A stretch of 5,379 bases of DNA, from the NCBI GenBank assembly GCA_023386765.1, contig JAEWJD010000142.1, positions 1 to 5,379 on the forward strand, written 5' to 3'. A model generated the notes under the pieces. That model was not told the origin of the DNA. It worked only from the letters and a program-made list of their open reading frames with translations, and did no database searches. The translations under genes and the position numbers were made by a program. This DNA comes from Pseudomonadota bacterium. GTDB taxonomy: Bacteria > Pseudomonadota > Gammaproteobacteria > Burkholderiales > Burkholderiaceae_B. This document shows, piece by piece, positions 1 through 5,379 of this stretch; position 1 is the first letter of the stretch; every line of letters begins with the position of its first letter.

Positions 1-3000
1 CGGCGGTGCCGGGCGAGGGGTCGGTCTGGAGCGGCCCGGGCGCTAACGACACCAACGTCTCGATGGACGTCGTCGCGGCCATCGATCGCTACAACCAGGC
101 TAACCCCGGCCGTCCTATCCCGACGGGACCCGGTTCGCTGTATGAACGTCTGCAGGCTGCCGATCCCAACCTGCGCACCGAGGTGATCGAACGCAGCCAG
201 ACCGGCAATACGCTGACCCTGCCGGGCAGTACGCTGGGCTGGACGCTGCCCGCGGGTGTGAACTCGGTGGCCGATTATGAGCGCTGGATGAACGATCCAG
301 CCAACGGGAAGGTCGGTCAGACCATCACCTTCGTGATTGGCGATACGGAGTACGAACGCCAGATCACCGGCCTGACCCTGGTCGGCGCCGACGGCAATCC
401 GGCTACGTCGATCAATGCGCCAGGGGCCCATCTGGCCGTCTCCTTCAGCGGCGACCCCATCACCCTGTACAGCTACTACGTGGTGGAGGACGGCAAGGTC
501 TTGAATGGCGGCACCCAGTTGCCGGCCGCCCTGGGCTTCGGCCTGGGCGGCATCGAAAGCCGCGCCGCCAAACTTTCCTACCGCTTGCCTCATGGCATGA
601 GTGCCACTGCGTTGCGCGAAGGCGCGATGAAGGAGGACCGGACCGGTTTGACGTTCCAGTTCTCCAACGGCAAGATGGTTTTCTATCGCTATGTCGAAAG
701 CAAGGTCAATGGGCAGGCCTCCTATGGCAACTATGTCGATATCGGCAAGGAGCTGAACTGGGATCTGACCACCAGCGAAATGAGCGATACGGCCCGCTTG
801 CAGTTCGCCAACGCGATCAAGCAGCTGATCAAGAGCGGCGTCAGCCTTTCGCTGGCGGGCGAGACACTGGCGCTGTTCGACAACGGGACGATCAACGTCA
901 TCAGTGTGGTCGATGCCAATGGGCAGGCACTGGACGCAAACAGCCCCGATAGCGCCTGGCTCAAGGGCACGCTGGTGTTCAGCGGCAATATCTACGTTTC
1001 TCAGTCCGAGCTCGAAGCGCTGGCGCTTGCGAACGCCGGCGCCGGCGGTGCGCCCAGCCTGAACCAGTTGCTGGTGCGGGCCGGGATCCGCCTGGTCAAT
1101 CACGCTGCCGACAGCGTCACCCTCACGTCGCAGGGCACGGCTACGCTGACCTTGCCGGGCCAGGACAGGTTGACCATCGGCCAGCGCCTGGAACTGACGT
1201 TCGAGGATAGCCAGCGCCGCGTGGTCTATTACGTGAAGTCGGTCGATGGCCGTACGGTCACGTTGGCCGCCAGCGCCGATGATGCGTTCAACGCCAGTGT
1301 TTCCTCCCTGACCCTGGAGCAGATCTTTGCCCAGTTGGGGACTACCACGCCGGGCGGTGTCAGCGTGCAATTGCTTGATGCCGCCGCCAGCGGCGCAAGC
1401 GTGCAAAACCCTGGCAGCATCACCCTGGACCGCCTGGACATCGTGGCGGTGACCGATGCGCAGGGCAACGTTACGCATTACCGCGACCTGCAGAGCTTTG
1501 ATCGCGTCTACCTGAACGCCTTGAGTGCCGCCGATGGCCAGACGCTCAGTCTCCAGGAAAATGTTGCCTACATCGTCCTGGTCGAGGATAACAACACCAT
1601 CCGTCTGTTTGCGTCCAAGGAAGACGCCGTGCTCTATCAGCAGATGCAACTGCTGAACCAGACTGCGGAAGGACAGCAACTGGTGGCCAGGCTGTTTACC
1701 GACGCCGGTATCCTGCCCAGGCTGGTGGAGGGCTTCGGCCCGGGCGCTGTGCTGGGCAAGTTCACCGTCAGTACGCGCGCGGTCAGTTTCAGTGACGCCG
1801 AGGGCGCCATGAGCCCGGCCATGCAGGCGCTGCACGAGCAACTGGCCGGCCAGGGCTATAACCCGGGCTACCTGCCTGCGATCCGCGATCTGACCGACAT
1901 CAAGAACCTGGTCACCTCGGTGCGTAACCAGGTGGTCTATGACTATGCGGTCGAGAAGGAGCTGGCACAGACGGCCGAGTACCACGATTACTGGCGTGCC
2001 CGCCTGACCTGGACCGCCTCCAGCGGCTCCGCGTTGCAATCGGTCGGGGATGGCCGCTTCCAGCTGCAGCACACTGACATCGTGGACGATGGCACCGGCC
2101 AGCGCCGGGCGCTGCAGACCGGCGATGAGGTGTTCCTGCGCAATGCCGTGGGCGACGTGCGTGCCGATACCGCCTATTACGTCATCGTCGACAGCAATGG
2201 CGATATCCGCCTGGCCGAGACGCTGGCCGATGCCATGCTGTATCAGAGCGGGGCGCATCAGAATGCCGCGCTGCGCGCGCTGTATCCCGACATGAAGGAG
2301 CCGGTGACGCTGCACTTCTCGGCCGCGGATCTCAACGGCGCGGACGTCGTGCTCTATACGCGTGACTACCGCGAACGCAGCGATGTGCCGGCAGCCACGG
2401 CGCAGGAGCGCCTGGTTTATGGCGAGCATTACCAGACAGGCTATTTCTTCTACTTCGACAAGGCCACGCTGAGCAAGATCGAGAACAACCTGCTGTATCC
2501 GGTGTCCGCGGTCATCAATGCACAGGTGTTTGATGTCGATGGCAATCCGGAGCCGGTAGCCAGCGAACGCTTCCTGAATGTGAAGGCCGGGCGCGACATC
2601 ACCCTGCGCACCTCGGGGGCCGGTTCCATCGGTGCCGCGATGGGGGATTACATCCTCAAGCTGCCGGATCTCAGCAGCCTCAGCGAGGAGGATCGCGCCA
2701 ATATCTTTGACGCGCTCTCCGAGGCCGAGAAGGCCGTGCTCTCGCGCGCCAACGCATCCAGCCTGGCAGGCGTGTATCACAGCCTGTACCGCTACATCGG
2801 CCAGGATGGGACGGTGCCGTTGGATCGCACGCAGGTGGACTTTAGCGACACCAGCCGCTGGGAAGCCTTCATGCCGGTGTTCTCCAACGACGCAGGACTG
2901 GCCCTGGGCCAGGATCTCGCTGCAGGCAGTGCGGTGCAATTCCTGTTTGCCGATCAATTCGGCCTGTTCGAGAACGCCAGCGACCTGTTCATCTACAACA

Positions 3001-5379
3001 GCAAGCTCACGCTGGATGCCAGCGCCTCGGTGCGCGAACAACTGGCACGCAATATTGAAAAGGCCCTTGCCGCCGGCAAGCAGGTGGTGGATATCGGTGC
3101 CAGCGTGCTGGATCCGGTCTGGAACCAGCTGGACGTGCCGTTCATGGCGCAGGAAGGCGCCAGCCCCCAGAGCCTGCAGTACGGCGTACTGGTCGGCGAC
3201 ATGGGGGATCCGCGCTACCTGACGCTCAGCCTGACGCGCTCGCTCGCGATCCAGGCTGAACAGGGCGTGGTGTCCGCCTATAGCGAAACGACCGTCGGCC
3301 TGGAAGCCCCGCAGGGTGATCTGCGCATGGGCGACATCCATGGCACCAAGGGTGTCATGGTCAAGGCTGCGGGCGGTTCGCTGCTGGGCACCGACCGCGG
3401 CACGCTGCAAAGCGAGGGCCAGGTCAGTCTGTCGGCCTCCGGTGACATCCTGGGCAGCACCCAGGATGGGCAGGGCATCTATCAACGTGACGCGGCCAAG
3501 CACCTCCAATTGAGTCTGGCCGATGGCCACGCACTCTATATCGAGGCAGGCGGCGTGGCACGCGTGGCGCAATCCGGTCCGGTGGACCTGAACCTGGTGC
3601 TGGCCAGCACGCGCGGCACGGAAGCGGCAGGGGTTTCCTATACTGCCGAGGCCAACCTGCGCGTGGGCCAGGTCATTGCCGCGGGCAATGTCACCTTGCA
3701 GGCAGGTCAGTCCATCCTCAATGCGACCGCGAATGGTCAGCGGCATTACGCCAACGTGTCCCTGACGGCGATGGATGCGGCCGCCCTGGACGCGCTGGGC
3801 TATGTCCGCGAAGTGCGCCTGGTGGCAGGCCTGAACGTTGGCCTGTTGGGAGCGGATCTGTCGCGCAGCGGCTCGCCCATCCTGGTGAACCTGCCGGTCA
3901 ACGACCGGCAGGCGCGGGTCAGCGCTCAGGCCGGTAGCCAGATCAATCTGTATGGCATGCACAGCCTGACGCTGGGCGAGATCGTTGCGCAGAACCCGCA
4001 GGGCGAGCGGGGCGATATCCGTCTCTACGCCCTGACTGACATCCGCGACAGCGGTACGGCCGCCTCGGCGGCGATTACCGGCCGTCATGTCTGGCTGGAG
4101 GCGTTGTCCGGCACGCTTGGCACGCAGCAACAAGCCTTGCGCACCGATCTGTCGGGCAGCCTGACGGCGTTGGCCGACGGCCTGCTCAACCTCAGCCAAG
4201 GCGGCGTGCATGATCTCGTGCTGGCTCGGGTGGAGTCGCGCTCGCGCGCCGACGTCACCCTGAGCAGTGCAGCCAGCATTGTCAACGACAAGCAGGTCCA
4301 TGGCGGCACTTCGGCCCAGCGCCAGGAACCGGTCATCATCGGCGGCAATCTGTCGTTGACGGCCAATGGCTCGATCGGCGGCTATGTCCAGGCAGACCTG
4401 GATGGCGCGCTCCAGAATGATGCAATCATCGTGGCTGCGGTCGGTGACGACGCCAGCATCTCGCTGTCTGCCGGTGGGGATGTGGCCTTGATCCAGGCTG
4501 CCGAGGCCCGTGACAGCCAGGGGCAGACGCAGGCGCTGAACTTCAACGTGGGGCAGATCCAGGCGCGCAATCTCTGGCTGGCCGCGCGTACAGGCAGCCA
4601 GGGGCAGGGCGGTGACATCCGCCTGGCCGCGGGTTCGGCCATGGGTGTGGTCGGCGTGGCCAGCTTTCTGGCCGGGGGCAGCTTCTCGGTCGCCGGCGCT
4701 AACGGCAACGTGACGGCAGCACACATCACGGCTGGACAGCGCCTGACCGTACGAACCGACAGGGATGACCGCGGCAGTCGTGGGCGAGCCGTATCGATGC
4801 ACATCGATGGCCGCCTCACGGCCCCCGAGATGGCACTGTATGGCAGCGCCTCCGGAACCAACACGCTGCGCATCGGGACGCATGCCGAGCTGCTCGGTGG
4901 CGCGGTGCCCGATGGCATCCTGCGCATCCAGGGCGGTACGGGCGATGACGATTTCCTCATCGAGGCGCGTCACATCGACCATCAGAACGTGGTCATCGAG
5001 ACCTTTACCGGCGAGGATCAGGTCCAGCTGCGACAGACGACGCTGGATGGCAACCTGACCGTCATGGCAGGCGAGGGAGATACGCAGATCATCCTGTCGC
5101 AGACGAATGTGGCTGGATGGGCCAATCTGGCCACGGCAGGCGGAGATGATCTGATCCGTCTGGCGCAGACCGACATCGGCGGCACGCTGGCTATCGAAGC
5201 CGGCGACGGCGCCAACACCCTGAGCCTGGATACGGTGACGGTGGGTGGCGACACGTCCATCACGACTGGCGCTGGCGTGGATGTGATCACGCTGGTGGAT
5301 AGCGGCCTGCTGGGCCAACTGGTGATTACTGCCGGTGACGGCAGCAACACGGTAGACCTGACCCGTGTCTCGGTGGCCA
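1..5379 (+). CDS. Giant repeat-rich exoprotein / haemagglutinin-like adhesin, internal fragment (both ends missing)
   Basis: One frame stays open across the whole window: 1,792 complete codons from 3 to 5378 with no stop. There is no convincing start; the first in-frame ATG (63) has no Shine-Dalgarno-like sequence before it and the frame is already open upstream. The translation is dominated by short beta strands and Gly/Asp/Asn turns. It has no cysteine that I could find and no obvious transmembrane segment, as expected of large exported proteins of Gram-negative bacteria. Order of zones: mixed segment (residues 1-380), three 'YYV/IxLA/DA' modules (388-750), mixed segment with helical inserts (750-1075), beta-helix-like zone (1076-1643), 22-residue RTX-like solenoid (1646 to the edge). 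Such proteins usually act in adhesion, biofilm formation or contact with other cells; that role is inferred from the architecture. No signal peptide, two-partner-secretion domain, autotransporter barrel or type I secretion signal is visible, since both termini lie outside. I recognise the style of protein but not a specific gene. Confidence 0.9.
3..1142 (+). other. Mixed N-proximal segment of the giant protein
   Basis: Residues 1-380 show no strict periodicity. The sequence alternates beta-rich stretches with loops and short helices. It includes 'TLTLPG' at residues 70-75, which recurs at residues 381-386, and a 'YSYYVVEDGKV' strand pair around residues 157-167 that may be a heavily decayed relative of the YYV modules downstream. 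A helical stretch is likely around residues 261-280 (SEMSDTARLQFANAIKQLIK). I cannot assign a named domain. It is probably a set of diverged beta-sandwich or solenoid units linking better conserved parts of the protein. Confidence 0.5.
681..764 (+). repeat. YRY motif, copy 1 (protein-level repeat)
   Basis: Residues 227-254 read FYRYVESKVNG...YVDIGKELNWD. The pattern aromatic-YRY-[V/I], then a charged/Gly loop, then V-D-[I/F], then a Trp about 22-24 residues after the second Tyr matches residues 928-954 (LYRYIGQDGT...VDFSDTSRWE). Similar 'YRY[IV]G ... D[YF]SDTS.W' stretches recur in giant bacterial surface proteins as I remember them. The function of the motif is unknown. The match is short and diverged, so homology between the two copies is likely but not proven. 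Confidence 0.45.
1164..1289 (+). repeat. YYV/IxLA beta module, copy 1
   Basis: Residues 388-429 run from DRLTIGQRLELTF through VVYYVKSVDGRTVTLAASADDAF. The scheme is a 'G.x.v.f' strand, a loop, a 'YYV..VDG' hairpin, a 'TVTLA' strand and a terminal 'S.DDA' turn. It aligns by eye with the modules at 1497-1640 and 2118-2243. In many giant bacterial exoproteins a comparable unit reads roughly 'TGD.V.Y ... G...YYVI.VD...I.LA.s..DA'. I take this as a diverged copy of that unit, probably a structural beta fold in the extracellular stalk. Confidence 0.55.
1497..1640 (+). repeat. YYV/IxLA beta module, copy 2
   Basis: Residues 499-546 begin FDRVYLNAL, carry the turn AADGQTLSLQENV, then the hairpin AYIVLVEDNNTIRLFASKEDAVLYQ. 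It keeps the spacing of copy 3: aromatic, hydrophobic strand, acidic-Asn turn, 'IRL' strand, then '.S.EDA' followed by 'hydrophobic-LYQ'. The first Tyr of the YYV pair is replaced by Ala. The 'DAxLYQ' ending is shared with copy 3 (DAMLYQ), which supports common ancestry of the two. After it a helical stretch (QQMQLLNQTAEGQQLVARLF) follows. Confidence 0.6.
2118..2243 (+). repeat. YYV/IxLA beta module, copy 3 (best conserved)
   Basis: Residues 706-747 read TGDEVFLRNAVGDVRADTAYYVIVD, then SNGDIRLAETLADAMLY. This is the copy closest to the general pattern in giant exoproteins, where 'TGD.V' opens the unit, 'YYVIVD' forms the hairpin and 'IxLAxxxxDA' closes it. It is preceded by a Trp/Ser/Gly-rich strand region (RLTWTASSGSALQ, residues about 668-680) and followed by the segment LYPDMKEPVTLHF. 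The function is probably structural, as part of a rod or stalk. No catalytic residues can be recognised. Confidence 0.65.
2580..2645 (+). other. Isolated beta-helix-like coil
   Basis: Residues 860-881 (VKAGRDITLRTSGAGSIGAAMG) have the strand-turn form typical of one coil of a haemagglutinin-type beta helix: 'VxAGxDITLxxxGAGSIGA'. It resembles the coils concentrated in 3228-4931 but stands apart from them, separated by a partly helical insert. It may mark the point where the beta helix begins before being interrupted. Confidence 0.55.
2682..2786 (+). other. Predicted helical insert
   Basis: Residues 894-928 (SEEDRANIFDALSEAEKAVLSRANASSLAGVYHSL) are rich in Glu, Ala, Leu, Arg and Lys and lack the Gly/Asn turns seen around them. 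They read as one or two amphipathic helices inside an otherwise beta-rich protein. They lie just before the second YRY motif. The helix call is by eye from composition and heptad-like spacing of hydrophobic residues. Confidence 0.5.
2784..2864 (+). repeat. YRY motif, copy 2, with 'DFSDTSRWE' tail
   Basis: Residues 928-954 contain LYRYIGQDGTVPLD, then VDFSDTSRWE. The pattern 'YRYIG.dG...L.....DFSDTS.W' is, to my knowledge, a recurring element in very large bacterial exoproteins, where it follows a helical linker as here. A diverged copy is at 681-764. The role is unknown; it may be a small fold that joins beta-helical segments. Confidence 0.55.
3015..3107 (+). other. Second predicted helical insert
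   Basis: Residues 1005-1035 (DASASVREQLARNIEKALAAGKQVVDIGASV) contain a clear amphipathic run from about residue 1009 to 1023, rich in Arg, Glu, Lys, Ala and Leu. It interrupts a beta-rich context shortly before the long beta-helix zone. Nothing indicates an enzymatic role. Confidence 0.45.
3228..4931 (+). repeat. Beta-helix-like zone with recurring 'VxLxAxGxI' coils
   Basis: Residues 1076-1643 carry at least eight copies of a strand/turn motif of about 12 residues, Φ-x-L-x-[A/S]-x-[G/S]-x-[I/V/L]. Examples: VMVKAAGGSLLG (3354-3389), VSLSASGDILGS (3423-3458), VTLQAGQSILNA (3690-3725), VRLVAGLNVGLL (3813-3848), VWLEALSGTLGT (4089-4124), VTLSSAASIVND (4254-4289), LSLTANGSIGGY (4350-4385) and ISLSAGGDVALI (4458-4493). 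A looser copy is at 4683-4721. Spacing is irregular, with loop insertions between coils. Known filamentous haemagglutinin-type exoproteins form right-handed beta helices with such coils, so a rod-like stalk is the likely structure. The zone passes directly into the 22-residue array. Confidence 0.7.
4938..5378 (+). repeat. 22-residue (66-bp) solenoid array with RTX-like turns
   Basis: Six full copies, each exactly 22 residues, start at 4938, 5004, 5070, 5136, 5202 and 5268; a seventh starts at 5334 and is cut by the window edge after 15 residues. Openings are TGDDDFLIE, FTGEDQVQL, GEGDTQIIL, AGGDDLIRL, GDGANTLSL, GAGVDVITL and GDGSNTVDL. The second half of most copies is close to 'T.h.G.h.h.A/T', where h is hydrophobic. 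With the two preceding Gly codons, the first copy gives GGTGDDDFL, a full match to the RTX nonapeptide GGxGxDxUx. The RTX family binds calcium between consecutive turns; here each turn is separated by a second strand, so binding is uncertain. Copies are diverged in DNA and protein, so the array is not a recent duplication. It appears to continue downstream. Confidence 0.8.

Noticed and set aside
63..65. In-frame ATG as a possible start of the gene
   Set aside because: No Shine-Dalgarno-like sequence precedes it, the frame is open from the window edge, and what follows is not a signal peptide.
2632..3222. 196-codon open frame on the plus strand in frame 1
   Set aside because: It overlaps the giant frame completely and its translation is rich in Arg, Ser, Trp, Cys and Pro, as expected of an out-of-frame reading. 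The in-frame product has recognisable repeat motifs.
4382..4960. 192-codon open frame on the minus strand
   Set aside because: It lies antisense to the giant frame, has a Ser/Pro/Arg/Ala-rich low-complexity translation typical of the complement of a GC-rich coding strand, and shows no domain or ribosome binding site.
4932..5003. A classic RTX toxin calcium-binding block
   Set aside because: Only one copy matches the full nonapeptide and the period is 22, not 9. I therefore describe it as RTX-like and do not call a toxin.
5018..5350. 110-codon minus-strand open frame over the 22-residue array
   Set aside because: It is a shadow of the repeat array; its apparent periodicity is only the complement of the 66-bp repeats.
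4938..5378. A CRISPR array or recent DNA tandem repeat with 66-bp period
   Set aside because: The units match at the level of protein pattern only; the DNA of neighbouring units differs too much for a CRISPR or a recent duplication, and the frame is coding throughout.

Overview
The whole window lies inside one very large gene. Plus-strand frame 3 (first complete codon at 3, last at 5378) reads through 1,792 codons without a stop. Neither the start nor the stop codon is present, so the full protein is longer than about 1,800 residues at both ends. There is no intergenic DNA, RNA gene, promoter, terminator, insertion sequence or CRISPR array here. Residue n below means the codon starting at position 3n.

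The encoded protein looks like the interior of a giant secreted or surface-exposed repeat protein (a large adhesin / haemagglutinin-like exoprotein). It is rich in Gly, Ala, Asp, Leu, Val, Thr, Ser, Asn and Gln, I found no cysteine codon in it, and it is built of beta-strand repeats. Secretion signals would be at the missing termini, so the export route cannot be read from this window. High GC, GC-rich third positions and this protein class suggest a proteobacterium, perhaps a beta- or gammaproteobacterium; that is an inference only.

Layout along the protein: (1) residues 1 to about 380, a mixed segment with few clear repeats and one YRY-type motif; (2) residues about 388-750, three diverged copies of a beta module ending in a '(Y)YV..VD..xIxLA.s..DA' signature; (3) residues about 750-1075, a mixed segment with an isolated beta-helix-like coil, a predicted helical stretch, and a second YRY motif followed by 'DFSDTSRWE'; (4) residues about 1076-1643, a long beta-helix-like zone in which a ten-to-twelve-residue 'VxLxAxGxI' strand/turn motif recurs at irregular spacing; (5) residue 1646 to the window edge, an exact 22-residue periodic solenoid, six full copies plus a partial seventh, each starting with a Gly/Asp turn that resembles the RTX calcium-binding nonapeptide. 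The array continues beyond the window.

The most interesting element is this C-terminal-most 22-residue array. It combines an RTX-like turn with a second beta-strand half and keeps strict length with strongly diverged sequence.
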